Positions 1 through 8,298 of a DNA stretch of 64,000 nucleotides are shown here, piece after piece; within the stretch, counting starts at the first letter, position 1; each line of letters starts with the position of its first letter. The notes beneath the pieces were generated by a model, which did no database searches, had not been told where the DNA came from, and saw only the letters and a program-made list of their open reading frames with translations. The stretch is from Granulibacter bethesdensis CGDNIH1 (lineage in GTDB: Bacteria; Pseudomonadota; Alphaproteobacteria; Acetobacterales; Acetobacteraceae), in assembly GCF_000014285.2 (NCBI RefSeq), contig NC_008343.2:1762501-1826500 (forward strand), in the 5' to 3' direction. A program made the translations under genes and the position numbers.

Positions 1-154
1 CGGCCGCAGACGCCCCCAGCGCCATGCAGGGCGGCGTCCATGCAGTAAAAGGCGGCTTTGGCTGCTGGCATGGCATCGTGCTGTTCTCTGTTTCGCCTCC
101 TGCCTCGGCAGAAAGCGATGACGGTTGTTTTTTCCTGTCAGTCTTTATGGCCAT
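1..154 (-). CDS. Partial phage late protein, runs off left edge
   Basis: An open frame begins with ATG at 154 and stays open to the window edge, giving at least 51 residues. The start begins MAIKTDRKKQPSS. A purine-rich site (AAGGGG) lies seven bases before the ATG. It overlaps the end of the preceding 40-codon frame, as is common in phage late operons. The visible part is Ser/Pro/Thr-rich and I do not recognise a family. Its place after the tape measure suggests a tail or baseplate component, but that is only inference from position. Confidence 0.4.
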   Translation of the reverse strand, partial: MAIKTDRKKQPSSLSAEAGGETENSTMPCQQPKPPFTAWTPPCMALGASAA

Positions 155-260
155 GAACGGCCCCTTCTTGATCGCTGCTCCGGACGGTTGTGGGGCCGTT
201 CGATGCAGCCAGTTGCAGCATGTCGGTCGGTGTCATCACCCATGGCGTGAAAATGGCCAT
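138..260 (-). CDS. Small phage ORF after the tape measure, 40 aa
   Basis: A 40-residue frame starts at ATG 260 (MAIFTPWVMTPTDM) and ends with TGA at 138-140. It lies 71 bases downstream of the tape-measure stop and overlaps the next start by 17 bases. No strong ribosome site is seen, only a weak AAAGTGA. Function is unknown. It could be a real small late protein or a chance frame, so it is listed mainly because the stretch holds nothing better. Confidence 0.3.
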   Translation of the reverse strand: MAIFTPWVMTPTDMLQLAASNGPTTVRSSDQEGAVHGHKD

Positions 261-331
261 CGGTTTTTTCACTTTAGCGTTATTTTATGAAAATAAAGCG
301 TATGTTTTCTTTTTCTCTTTTTTTATACAAT

Positions 332-1990
332 TTAGCCTTCCGATCTTTTGTCTCCGCTATTGGCTTGCCGGGCGAAGCCGTCAGCGCTGCCTTCCAGACT
401 GTCGGACACACCCTGTGCGGCGAGGGCTGCGATGGTGTCGGCATCCCCGGACGGAGCAGTGATGGAAATGGAGGGCGCACCCACCGACACATTGGTGACG
501 TAGCTGACCGCCCCTGCGGCGCGGCCAATGCTGTCGGGTTCTGCCGCACCATGCAGTGGATCACGCAGCAGGCTGACTGGCGGCAGCATGTCACCCAGCA
601 CCTGCCGCAGGGCGGACAGACCGGGCAAAGGCGCGGGTGAAAGTGCGAGAGATGCGACAGGAGAAGCCGTTGGTACAGCGGGAGCCTCCATGGAGAAGAC
701 TCCTTCCCTGCCTGCGTTTTCCCGGCCGGGATCGAGGAGTTCTGACGCGCCCCTTTCCGCATTTCCCCCTCCTGCAGCACGGTTTTCGACAGAAGAAGAA
801 AGCGGGGACGGCAGCAGTGCCGCACGCCACGCGGTCAGACCGGACAGCAAGGAGGACGCCTCCCCTGCCAGGGCGGCGACAGGCCCGTGCCTGCCCTGCG
901 CCTCGGCTGAGAGGCCCTCATCACCTGTCGTGGAGGATGGGACCGCCCTGTCCCGATGCTCCATGACAGGCAGCAGAGAGGTCAGAAGAAGCGGCAAGGA
1001 CGGAGCAGCGGCAGCTCCGTCCGAGTTGGTATCAGCCTCTTGCGGAGAAGCTTTCAGCGCCATCACCAAATTTTGAAGAATGTCAAGTCCTGACTGCGCT
1101 GTGTTGCCTGGCCCGATGCCTTCAGACATGGGGGAAAGGGAGGCATCCTCCGGCCTCGCGGTCCATGCTCGTATGGCGCCTTGCAGCGCGCCGGTCAGGT
1201 CGATCGCGCGCTCTGTCCCCGCAGGCTGCGTGGGCTGCCCGTCTGGCAACAGGCTCCTGAAAAGGCTGAAGGAGGCGCCGGTCGCCGAGGCTTGCGCCTC
1301 CTGCATCTCCTGCCGCAGGGAAGCGCGGAAAGCAGAAGCCGGATCATCGTTCCCCCCCTGCTGTATGGAGGGTTGCCCGGCCATCAGCTCCGGCGTGGCA
1401 GAAACGGGCGGAAGTTGCGGCAACAACAGAGCTTCCGCCTGCCGCATGATCCGCCGGGTCAGGGAAGTCTCCTGTACCGTTTCTTGCGAAGAAGACGCCG
1501 GCTCAAGCGCCGACAGCATCCTGTGCAGGGGGGGCCTCTCCATCTCGGCAGAAGGAAGGCTGGAAGGCGTGGCAAACTGCCCCATCATCGCCAGCGAGGC
1601 AGCTGGCACAAGCTGCATCAACGCACCCCGCATTGTCTGCGCCATGGCAGGCAGGGAGAGGGCCTCCCCACCCGCAACCATGCTCCCCGCCGCTGCGGCA
1701 GGGCCCTGCGCAGCGGCCGGGCTCTGCGCCCATGTCAGCATGGCTTGCGACATGGACTGCCCCGCCGACTGGATCGCCGACAGGGCAGGCATCAGCATAC
1801 CGGACATCGCATCGGCCTGGCTGCCGGCAGCATTGGATGGCTGAACACCCGAACCGCCCAGTTTCGCAGCCATGGCAGCGGTGCGTTCCATTTCCTCGCG
1901 CAGACGCGTCGTTTCGGCACGCGCCTCATCGATCCCGCTGCGGTCGAACTGAAACCGGATCAGCGTGACCAGTTCACGCAGAATGGCCAT
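332..1990 (-). CDS. Tail tape-measure protein (short)
   Basis: The protein has 552 residues and sets tail length during assembly of long-tailed phages. The N-terminus (MAILRELVTLIRFQFDRSG) and the following charged helix resemble phage tail tape-measure starts. The centre is low-complexity, rich in Ala, Ser, Pro, Leu and Met. The C-terminus has a short Ile/Ser/Thr strand region. The start at 1990 is chosen because AAGGAG lies eight bases upstream; a longer frame reaches 2071 but has no such site. It directly follows the tail assembly chaperone and its frameshift extension, the position occupied by tape measures in lambda-like and P2-like gene orders. At roughly 0.15 nm per residue it would specify a tail near 80 nm. 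Sequence family is inferred, not searched. Confidence 0.7.
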   Translation of the reverse strand: MAILRELVTLIRFQFDRSGIDEARAETTRLREEMERTAAMAAKLGGSGVQPSNAAGSQADAMSGMLMPALSAIQSAGQSMSQAMLTWAQSPAAAQGPAAAAGSMVAGGEALSLPAMAQTMRGALMQLVPAASLAMMGQFATPSSLPSAEMERPPLHRMLSALEPASSSQETVQETSLTRRIMRQAEALLLPQLPPVSATPELMAGQPSIQQGGNDDPASAFRASLRQEMQEAQASATGASFSLFRSLLPDGQPTQPAGTERAIDLTGALQGAIRAWTARPEDASLSPMSEGIGPGNTAQSGLDILQNLVMALKASPQEADTNSDGAAAAPSLPLLLTSLLPVMEHRDRAVPSSTTGDEGLSAEAQGRHGPVAALAGEASSLLSGLTAWRAALLPSPLSSSVENRAAGGGNAERGASELLDPGRENAGREGVFSMEAPAVPTASPVASLALSPAPLPGLSALRQVLGDMLPPVSLLRDPLHGAAEPDSIGRAAGAVSYVTNVSVGAPSISITAPSGDADTIAALAAQGVSDSLEGSADGFARQANSGDKRSEG

Positions 1991-1994
1991 TGCC

Positions 1995-2303
1995 CTAACT
2001 CCTTCTTGCCGTTCCGTCTGTCCGGTTACGCGCCAGCTGATCCCGCTTGGCCGCCGCATGCTGCTGCGCACGCATGTCCAGCAATGCGTTCAGCTTCAGC
2101 AGGTCATCCAGCGTCACCACCCCGCCGCGCAGCTCGCCCAGCGAGACATGCCCGGCCAGAAGGGGACGCCAGATCAGTAGTTCCGACCTCAGTTCTTCAG
2201 AGAGCTGTCCGCCGTTCCCATTGCCGTTCCCATTGCCGCTTTGCGGTTCGTCCCATTCGGCAGAACCTGTCCAATGAGGGTTCTGCCGCGCTCGAAAAAA
2301 CCC
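1995..2303 (-). CDS. Frameshift extension of tail assembly chaperone (GT-like)
   Basis: This frame is open from the slippery run at 2294-2303 to a stop at 1995 and has no good independent start. On the minus strand the run reads GGGTTTTTTC and the chaperone reads it as GGT TTT TTC. It therefore satisfies the X XXY YYZ rule for -1 slippage at two overlapping heptamers. After slipping, about 99 further residues would be added, giving a product near 233 residues. The added part contains a Gly-Asn repeat and a charged helical tail (SEELRSELLIWRPLLAG). Its stop lies four bases before the tape-measure ATG. Gene order and the need for a fusion chaperone are established for lambda G/GT; here the fusion is inferred. 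Confidence 0.6.
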   Translation of the reverse strand, partial: GFFRARQNPHWTGSAEWDEPQSGNGNGNGNGGQLSEELRSELLIWRPLLAGHVSLGELRGGVVTLDDLLKLNALLDMRAQQHAAAKRDQLARNRTDGTARRS

Positions 2304-2695
2304 GCGTAGTTGATCCTCACCACCTCCATGCACAGCTCGATGGCCTCCGATACGTCGGAGAACACCGAACCGGCCATGGCATGACTCAGACGACGCGCCG
2401 TGGCGGGGTCATCCCCCACCGCGATGCAATCGGGGTCGAGCAGAAGACGCGCAAGTTTTTCCAGCGCCTCTCCATCCAGCCCGCGCGAGAGATCGCGCAG
2501 GCCCTGCATGATGGCTTCCTCACCACGCGCCGTGTCCATCAGCGCGGCGAAGGGCGCCAGCAACACACCCTGCAACGAGCCGAGAATACGCAGCGCACGA
2601 AACGGATCGAACCGCTTGATGTGATAAACCTGCGCACCGATCGTGACGCTCTCGCGTCCTTCCTGAATTGATCCGCCTTGCAACATGGTTTTCAT
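2189..2695 (-). CDS. Phage tail assembly chaperone (G-like)
   Basis: The protein has 168 residues and lies between the tail-tube gene and the tape measure, where tail assembly chaperones are encoded in long-tailed phages. It begins MKTMLQGGSIQEGRESVTIG and is mostly helical. Such proteins bind the tape measure and recruit tube subunits. The 3' part overlaps another open frame in the -1 phase, and a slippery run lies at residues 132-134. A 12-base unit (GGCAATGGGAAC on the minus strand) is repeated in the overlap. Identification rests on position, size and the frameshift signature rather than on a clear motif. Confidence 0.6.
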   Translation of the reverse strand: MKTMLQGGSIQEGRESVTIGAQVYHIKRFDPFRALRILGSLQGVLLAPFAALMDTARGEEAIMQGLRDLSRGLDGEALEKLARLLLDPDCIAVGDDPATARRLSHAMAGSVFSDVSEAIELCMEVVRINYAGFFERGRTLIGQVLPNGTNRKAAMGTAMGTADSSLKN

Positions 2696-2700
2696 GACCT

Positions 2701-3138
2701 TCAGGATTTACGGAAAGCGGTAGCGAGCTGCGGGGACACCGCCGTAATGCTCCAGGCCCGCGTTGTGCCCTTCGCGCTGCGCTCATGACCGGCCCGGCCA
2801 TTGATCCAGCAGGTGCCGGCGGAAAACAGCAGGCCGCCCCCCAGATCCTCGATCAGGATCGGCACCGGAATGCTGCCATTCGACAGACGATCCGCCGTAT
2901 ACAGCGCATCGAGATGCTCGTTGCTCGGGCTGCTTTGCAGCAGGGTCAATGTGATCTTGACCCGTGGATCAACACTGAAACTGCGCATGACTTCCCCATC
3001 CGCACCAACGCTGGAATCGAAGCCCGCGCTCTGTTCATCGACCGTAATGAACTTGTCACTGGAAAAACCGCTGATCGCCACACCACCGATCACGACGTAC
3101 ACATTGGACGGAGAGTAATTATAGACATTGCCAGCCAT
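2701..3138 (-). CDS. Phage tail tube protein, DUF3277-like
   Basis: The protein has 145 residues from the ATG at 3138, whose codons read MAGNVYNYSPSNVYVVIGG. Two upstream in-frame ATGs exist, but GAGGA is spaced nine bases before the chosen one and none before the others. The order sheath, then this gene, then chaperone matches the DUF3383-DUF3277 arrangement of contractile-tailed phages. The body is beta-rich, as expected for a tube ring subunit, with a central segment on perturbation-sensitive residues (SVDPRVKITLTLLQSSPSN). Family assignment is from memory of the pattern. Confidence 0.65.
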   Translation of the reverse strand: MAGNVYNYSPSNVYVVIGGVAISGFSSDKFITVDEQSAGFDSSVGADGEVMRSFSVDPRVKITLTLLQSSPSNEHLDALYTADRLSNGSIPVPILIEDLGGGLLFSAGTCWINGRAGHERSAKGTTRAWSITAVSPQLATAFRKS

Positions 3139-3173
3139 GATCATCATTCCTCAAAAAATGGAAATTTCCGCGC

Positions 3174-4250
3174 TCAGATTGTGTAGGACAACGTGCCGTT
3201 GATCTGGACCAGATGCACCGCACCGGCCAGACGCGCCCGGAAACTGATGTCACGCAGCACACGGCTGGCTTTGGTGTTGGCGGAGATATTGGCGGATAGC
3301 GGAACCGAAATCGTGTAGGAAGGAATCGGGTTGTTGTTACCATCCAGCTCCGGCGGCGCGATCCCGCCCCGGCGCACACCCAGATCGAGTGCCGCCTGGA
3401 CCTTGCTTTTCACCATCAGAATGCCCTGATCGGTATAGGGAATACGGTTATCGACCATCATCTGGAACACGCTGGTCTTGATCTCTTCCTGCAACCAGTC
3501 GCGGAAGCGGATGACATCGATCCACTCGCCACCTGTGGTTTTTCCGCCCTGGGTGATGGTGACATTGCGGAAGCTTTCGAACGTATTACCGTTCTTGCCA
3601 CGTACGGCGCTGCTCTGTCCTTCCCCCAGCGTATCGGCGCTGACACCGGGCAGCGTGCAGTTGGCCCAGCTTTCCTGACCCGGATAGAGGGTGAACATCT
3701 TCGACATCACCGCCGCATCCGGGAAATCGGTGGCCGCTGCGGCGTGATAAAAACAGAAGGTGCGGAAGTAATTTCCAGCTTTCAGCCGCGACAGCGTATC
3801 GGTGGTCTTGGTGGAATCCAGCGCATCGGTTTCCGCAATCGCTGTGCCGAAGAGTTTACCGTTGGCTTCGGCCCATGCGGCTGCATCCAGAATATTGGCC
3901 GGCGTCCGGTCCGGCAGGATCAGGCCGTACCAGCTATTATCGCTGGTCTTCATGGCCGAGAGGGCGGCCGTCAGTGTTTCATTCTGGCCGCTGCCATCCC
4001 AGAAGCCGATATAGATCTGTGAGATATGCGGTGTCACGCTGAACGCATCCGCGGCGGCAAGATAGGCCGGATGCGTGGCCGTCAGACCGTACGGAGCAGC
4101 CAGCAGATCACTGGCAGCCGTGATAATACCCGTGCGCGGCAGAGCGGTGGTGCTTTTCAGCACGATCAGCATATCGCTGAAACTCTGCGTATTCACGGAA
4201 GCAGATTGCAGCTTGATATCCACCGTGACGAGGCGATCGAGATTAGCCAT
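3174..4250 (-). CDS. Phage tail sheath protein, DUF3383-like
   Basis: The protein has 358 residues and begins MANLDRLVTVDIKLQSASVN. The pattern resembles DUF3383 proteins, the contractile sheath subunits of some myoviruses: an N-terminal strand region, a middle domain with Trp-Tyr-Gly (NSWYGLILPD), and a C-terminal domain with TDQGILMVKSKVQAALDLGV. Its start overlaps the stop of the upstream neck protein by eight bases. Its presence argues that the prophage encodes a contractile tail rather than a siphovirus tail. No frame damage is seen. Confidence 0.75.
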   Translation of the reverse strand: MANLDRLVTVDIKLQSASVNTQSFSDMLIVLKSTTALPRTGIITAASDLLAAPYGLTATHPAYLAAADAFSVTPHISQIYIGFWDGSGQNETLTAALSAMKTSDNSWYGLILPDRTPANILDAAAWAEANGKLFGTAIAETDALDSTKTTDTLSRLKAGNYFRTFCFYHAAAATDFPDAAVMSKMFTLYPGQESWANCTLPGVSADTLGEGQSSAVRGKNGNTFESFRNVTITQGGKTTGGEWIDVIRFRDWLQEEIKTSVFQMMVDNRIPYTDQGILMVKSKVQAALDLGVRRGGIAPPELDGNNNPIPSYTISVPLSANISANTKASRVLRDISFRARLAGAVHLVQINGTLSYTI

Positions 4251-4776
4251 GCGGCGTCTCCATTTCGATGTTCAGGGAAAGGGGGACTGGCGCACCGCCC
4301 CCCGGTAATGTTCCGGTGGCCTGAACCTTTTCGATCAGGCCGACCACATCCGCGCCACGCATGACATGGCCGAGCGTCAGCTCCATGGCTGCCCGCTCCT
4401 CCCATATCGTTTCCAGCAAAGCGGAGATATTGAGGACGGGGCCGCAGGACAGCACGGCGATGCCATGCAGAAAGGCATTGTCCTGCGTGGTGGAGAAACC
4501 CAGTCTCTGACGCAGCGTATCCAGAATATTCAGTGCAGACGGGCCGAAAACCTGAATTTCCAGCGTGTCCTGCATGGGTGTTTCCACCACCATCAGCCCA
4601 TCCGCATTGACGGCGCCATACCATGGTCGTGCGATGGGTCTGCTTCCTTCCTCACTGCGCAGCCAGCGCAGGGTGGCGTATGGAAAAGCCGGGCGGGGTG
4701 CATTCTGCTCCGCCCAGATCAGCGCGCAGTCGAGCATCGGCTGCACGAAACCGTGCACCGTGCCATCATCCAGCAT
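4243..4776 (-). CDS. Phage neck/tail terminator-like protein
   Basis: The protein has 177 residues and begins MLDDGTVHGFVQPMLDCALI. The segment NAPRPAFPYATLRW, followed by a central EIQVFG and a C-terminal basic-poor tail, is reminiscent of the LIC_12616-type phage neck terminator family. It sits directly before the sheath gene with an eight-base overlap, which fits a protein capping the neck or tail. The assignment is tentative. No catalytic residues are expected. Confidence 0.5.
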   Translation of the reverse strand: MLDDGTVHGFVQPMLDCALIWAEQNAPRPAFPYATLRWLRSEEGSRPIARPWYGAVNADGLMVVETPMQDTLEIQVFGPSALNILDTLRQRLGFSTTQDNAFLHGIAVLSCGPVLNISALLETIWEERAAMELTLGHVMRGADVVGLIEKVQATGTLPGGGAPVPLSLNIEMETPHG

Positions 4777-4788
4777 GATGGAACTCCC

Positions 4789-5154
4789 TTACGGTTCGAG
4801 TGAGGCGAGGTAACGGTGATGATCCACCCGCATCCCGGCATCCCAGGATTGCCGCGCGATAATGCGATAACGGCGCGGAGCGGTGTCTCCGGCAGTGGTA
4901 TACAGCACGCAATCTCCGCGCTGACCGGATGCATTCCCGATACCCAGCACGGCATCGGTATAAATCCGGATCAGCGCAGTAATCGCCTGACCACCCGGCA
5001 AGGGTTGTATCTGCTCCGCATCACTGACGGAGGCAGGCTGCACCGTGGCAGAGATGGTCTGTGTCACCGGAGAGGCCGGGACGAAACGGCCGGCAACATA
5101 GCTGCCCGTTCCTTCCCTCAACACCGTCAAAGACTGGCGGAAACTGGTTTTCAT
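4789..5154 (-). CDS. Phage head-tail joining protein, unknown family
   Basis: The protein has 121 residues, begins MKTSFRQSLTVLREGTGSYV, and is predominantly beta (ISATVQPAS, RYRIIARQSW). It lies in the block between capsid and sheath where head completion or adaptor proteins occur. The upstream gene ends two bases before it and the next starts 12 bases after it. No named family is recognised with confidence. The role is inferred from position only. Confidence 0.5.
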   Translation of the reverse strand: MKTSFRQSLTVLREGTGSYVAGRFVPASPVTQTISATVQPASVSDAEQIQPLPGGQAITALIRIYTDAVLGIGNASGQRGDCVLYTTAGDTAPRRYRIIARQSWDAGMRVDHHRYLASLEP

Positions 5155-5156
5155 GC

Positions 5157-5471
5157 CTAATCCCCCATGCTGACGGGAAACCGGCCATCAACCATGGTCG
5201 AGATCTGATCCAGCAACCATTCCTCCGGCTCACCACCCTCCAGGGCGAGGGCGGCGGCCTCCGCACAGGCATCGGCGATGCTGCCGGCCCGTGCATCGGT
5301 GAAGGCGCGCAGATAAGGGCGCGCGGCCGTGGCACCGGAACCGAACTCCGCCGCCACGGCTGCGGCGACCTCTCCGGTTTGATTATCCTCACGCTCTCCC
5401 ACATGCTCTCTGGGGCCGATGCGCAGGCTCAGCCCCTCCAGACGGGATAAAGCCGTACCGAGCGTATCCAT
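5157..5471 (-). CDS. Phage hypothetical protein, connector region
   Basis: The protein has 104 residues and begins MDTLGTALSRLEGLSLRIG. It is rich in Ala and acidic residues with a helical centre. The start ATG shares one base with the TAA stop of the upstream gene (TAATG), so translation is probably coupled. Position between a DUF4054-like adaptor and a joining protein suggests a head-tail connector accessory. I recognise no motif. Confidence 0.5.
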   Translation of the reverse strand: MDTLGTALSRLEGLSLRIGPREHVGEREDNQTGEVAAAVAAEFGSGATAARPYLRAFTDARAGSIADACAEAAALALEGGEPEEWLLDQISTMVDGRFPVSMGD

Positions 5472-5863
5472 TATTCCGGCTCCCCGGTCAGAACCGCACC
5501 GGTCGATAAAGGACGCAGCAGCGCCTCATACCGCGCCCGGTAATTGCCTGCCGCCTCGGCTTCGGCGCCCGTCAGGGCACGCGGGAGATATTCGATCTCC
5601 AGCTCGCCTTCCCGTTCCCGCCGCAGCGCCTGCCCCGCCCCGGCGGTCCCGCTACCGGACAGGGAAGAAGCACGCAGGCTCAGCAGCCATGCCGCATACA
5701 GCGCCATGGCCTCCTGCCTGCGACCGGGGGAGAGTGTGGCGGGGCAATGTGTCGCCGCCACGCCCAGCGCATCCGTCACCGCCTGCGCCGGGGCATTGGC
5801 GAATTCCGGTGCCAGAATAGCCAGCAGCACCGGAGCCGGATAAGGCGCTGATGCGTCACTCAT
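5471..5863 (-). CDS. Phage head-tail adaptor, DUF4054-like
   Basis: The protein has 130 residues and begins MSDASAPYPAPVLLAILAPE. The early Pro-Glu-Phe, the helix ending in a catalytic-looking but structural HCPATLSPGRRQEAMALYAA segment, and the Arg-rich central strand resemble DUF4054 proteins found next to DUF2184 capsids. These act at the head-tail junction. It directly follows the major capsid gene by three bases and is coupled to the next gene by TAATG. Assignment is moderately secure from gene order. Confidence 0.55.
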   Translation of the reverse strand: MSDASAPYPAPVLLAILAPEFANAPAQAVTDALGVAATHCPATLSPGRRQEAMALYAAWLLSLRASSLSGSGTAGAGQALRREREGELEIEYLPRALTGAEAEAAGNYRARYEALLRPLSTGAVLTGEPE

Positions 5864-5866
5864 CGC

Positions 5867-6817
5867 CTACACCCCATCCAGATAGCGGATCGCACCCGGC
5901 TTGCGGATATCGACCCCGCCGAGACGGAAAATCCCCGGTACCTCGAACCGCATCGGCCCGCTCTGCCAGGGGGCGAGGAACTGAAGCGGCATCGGGATAT
6001 GCAGCTTCATCACATCCGGCGCCCGGCGATAGACGATCATGCGGCCGACACCGGAGGCTCCGGCGCTTTCCAGACCGGGAATACCGCGCACAGTCAGCGG
6101 CAGGCCGGTGGTCAGCGTGTAGATATTGGTGCGGGCGAGGAAGCTCAGCGCGGTCTCGCTGGTGGCGGGAATGCGCGTCTGGGAAAGCTTCAGCCAGCGA
6201 TCCACCGGCAGCAGCACGGTATCGGCCATCTCCACCCGCAGCGATGCAGTCTGGATACCGGTCAACGCCGCATTCACATCGTCGATGATCTCATCAACGG
6301 TTTTATGCGCCCAGTCCGGATTGCCGGAGGCTCCATTCGCCACCGTGCCCGCCGTGACCGCCGGATGGGACAGCAAACCGCTGAACCCGCGCGCCGCATC
6401 GCCACGCAGCACGATGTCATCGACGAATTCTTCATAGGCACGGCGTGCGGCCTCGGCTTTTTCCGGGCCGAGATCAATGCCGTACTGGCGTGCATGTTCC
6501 AGCTCGGCCAGATCATAGCCATAGCCGATTGCAGCCATGGAGACGGTGACGCGCAGCCTGTCGCGCACGATATCGGCACGCGGCACATCCTGCGCCTGAC
6601 CGTTGAACCATTGGGCGCGGCCCACCGTGTCGGCGGAAACATATTCCACCACCTGGATCCATTCCGGCGCGGTGGTATCCACCGGGATCAGGGACGGATA
6701 CAGAATATCGGCATATTGAATGCGATAGATTTCGGCTTCCAGCGCGGCGGCCTGACTGACCAGAAAGCTCAGTCCGGTCTGCGCATCGAACCGGGTATGC
6801 TGAAGGGAGCTGTTCAT
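5867..6817 (-). CDS. Phage major capsid protein, DUF2184-like
   Basis: The protein has 316 residues and begins MNSSLQHTRFDAQTGLSFLV. It resembles the DUF2184 capsid family: an N-terminal arm, a segment with YADILYPSLIPVDTTAPEWI, a helix YDLAELEHARQYGIDLGPEK, and a C-terminal IRYLDGV. It would form the icosahedral shell. There is no long N-terminal scaffold domain. It lies just downstream of a decoration-type protein and a DUF2213 protein, the usual neighbours of this capsid class. No frameshift is seen. Confidence 0.75.
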   Translation of the reverse strand: MNSSLQHTRFDAQTGLSFLVSQAAALEAEIYRIQYADILYPSLIPVDTTAPEWIQVVEYVSADTVGRAQWFNGQAQDVPRADIVRDRLRVTVSMAAIGYGYDLAELEHARQYGIDLGPEKAEAARRAYEEFVDDIVLRGDAARGFSGLLSHPAVTAGTVANGASGNPDWAHKTVDEIIDDVNAALTGIQTASLRVEMADTVLLPVDRWLKLSQTRIPATSETALSFLARTNIYTLTTGLPLTVRGIPGLESAGASGVGRMIVYRRAPDVMKLHIPMPLQFLAPWQSGPMRFEVPGIFRLGGVDIRKPGAIRYLDGV

Positions 6818-6841
6818 TCTTCCAGAACTTTCTTGTAAGGA

Positions 6842-7291
6842 TCAGGACAGACGCAGACGGGCCAGACCGCCCGCAGGGGCGCTGGTGTCGAAGGTCGCAT
6901 TCGGAATGGCGGTGTTATTGGAGGACGCCGCCGTGATCGCCCCGGCGGGGGTCAGATAGGCGGCTGCACCGGCGCTGACGCTGGCAGCGACACGCACCCA
7001 GATCACACCCTTGTTGAGCACGGAGAGCGGCGATCCGGCGGGATAGGTATCCACCGCCTGCCCCGGCAGCGCAGGCACGGTATGCACGGCGAGCGCGATC
7101 CCCAGAAACCGCGCAGCCGTCGCGGAGGGCAGACGCACGCTCTGATCTTTCACGCCCTGAACAACGGGCTTTCCAAAAGCGATGTCGGTGTCGGCAATGC
7201 GGGTCAGGATGGTGACCGGCTCGGCATTGGCCTGCATGCCCTCATACGCATCGGGATGACGGGCGGCGTAGCTGGTTTGCAGCGGCGGCAT
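6842..7291 (-). CDS. Phage capsid decoration/structural cement protein
   Basis: From the ATG at 7291 the protein has 149 residues and begins MPPLQTSYAARHPDAYEGMQ. GGAGAA lies just upstream and the previous stop is two bases away (TGATCATG), so the longer frame to 7333 is unlikely to be used. The sequence is short-strand, Ala/Val/Pro-rich with no cysteine, typical of small trimeric capsid-stabilising proteins placed before the capsid gene. The name rests on position and composition. Confidence 0.6.
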   Translation of the reverse strand: MPPLQTSYAARHPDAYEGMQANAEPVTILTRIADTDIAFGKPVVQGVKDQSVRLPSATAARFLGIALAVHTVPALPGQAVDTYPAGSPLSVLNKGVIWVRVAASVSAGAAAYLTPAGAITAASSNNTAIPNATFDTSAPAGGLARLRLS

Positions 7292-7293
7292 GA

Positions 7294-8271
7294 TCAGTGT
7301 TCTCCTGCATGGGAAGGCCGCGTGGAACGCCACGCAGCGGAAAGGGTCGCCTTGTAGGTTTCGTAGGCACTCAGCGGAATTTTCTGACGGGATGCCGCTT
7401 CATCCCGGCGCTGTGCGACGCTGTACTGCGCCTGCACCGCGCCCGCCTGCATCCGGGCCTCTGCCACACAGAGATCGAATGCGGCTTGCAGATAGGCGGA
7501 GGATTGTCCCTCCAGCACCAGCGCATCGCCCCGCACGGCGCGGATCACAGCAATACGAAGCTCATCATCGGAAGCATCATCATGGAGCGTGACACCAAGA
7601 CCGGCAGCATCCTGTTCCAGATTTCGACGGGCCTGCCTGATTTTTTCCTGCTCAAGCCGTGCTGCATCGGCACGGGCGGCATCACGCTCCGCCGTGACCA
7701 CCGCCAGCGCCGCATGAAGCGGACAATCCGGCGTGCAAGCGGGCGCTGTATCGGCACGATCCAGATTCAGCCGTGCATTCCCTGCGCGCCCACGCGGGAC
7801 AATGGCCACGTGATTGACACGGATACCGCGTTGCACGGCATCATAGGCTTCGCCATCCACCTCCCCCGGCGTTTCATCCAGATCGAGGCGATAGCCAACC
7901 GACAAATCACGCAGACCTTCATCGACGGCAGAGGTATCGTGAATCACTATGTCGGCAACAAGGTTATCTCCATCCTGCCGCCCCTCGCTCATAACCGCGC
8001 CAACCACCGTGCCGGCAGCATTGGCGGCTGTGATGAGGCCGGATGTCGGCGGCGGATGACCCACCGTGATCGGACGCCCGCGGAAACTGGCGAGACTGTC
8101 CGCATGGAATACTTCTTCCGGCGGACGATATTCGCGCCGCTGCGCGCCCGTCACCGGATCGGTGTAAGTGAAAATGCCGGTGCGCGTCAGTACCGGCGTA
8201 TCGGTGATGAACCCGTCATCATCACGATGCGCGCGCGGCAGCGGCACCATGTCATGGCGCTCGGTAATCAT
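7294..8271 (-). CDS. Phage DUF2213 protein with coiled-coil region
   Basis: The protein has 325 residues. The N-terminal 170 residues resemble DUF2213: TRTGIFTYTDPVTGAQRREY, GRPITVGHP, and the late VNHVAIVPRGRAGNARL. DUF2213 is suspected to be a head-maturation protease that processes or scaffolds the capsid. The second half is a helical, Ala/Arg/Glu-rich stretch (about residues 185-230) that could act as a scaffold, followed by a basic C-terminus. A fused protease-scaffold would explain the lack of a separate scaffold gene. This function is inference from the family and gene order. Confidence 0.7.
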   Translation of the reverse strand: MITERHDMVPLPRAHRDDDGFITDTPVLTRTGIFTYTDPVTGAQRREYRPPEEVFHADSLASFRGRPITVGHPPPTSGLITAANAAGTVVGAVMSEGRQDGDNLVADIVIHDTSAVDEGLRDLSVGYRLDLDETPGEVDGEAYDAVQRGIRVNHVAIVPRGRAGNARLNLDRADTAPACTPDCPLHAALAVVTAERDAARADAARLEQEKIRQARRNLEQDAAGLGVTLHDDASDDELRIAVIRAVRGDALVLEGQSSAYLQAAFDLCVAEARMQAGAVQAQYSVAQRRDEAASRQKIPLSAYETYKATLSAAWRSTRPSHAGEH

Positions 8272-8298
8272 GCTTGCTCCTGACTATAAAATTGCGAC

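Noticed and set aside
1181-2671. Plus-strand frame of 496 codons opposite the tape measure and chaperone
   Set aside because: It has Arg/His/Pro-rich nonsense composition and no start signal, and it crosses several well-supported phage genes on the other strand.
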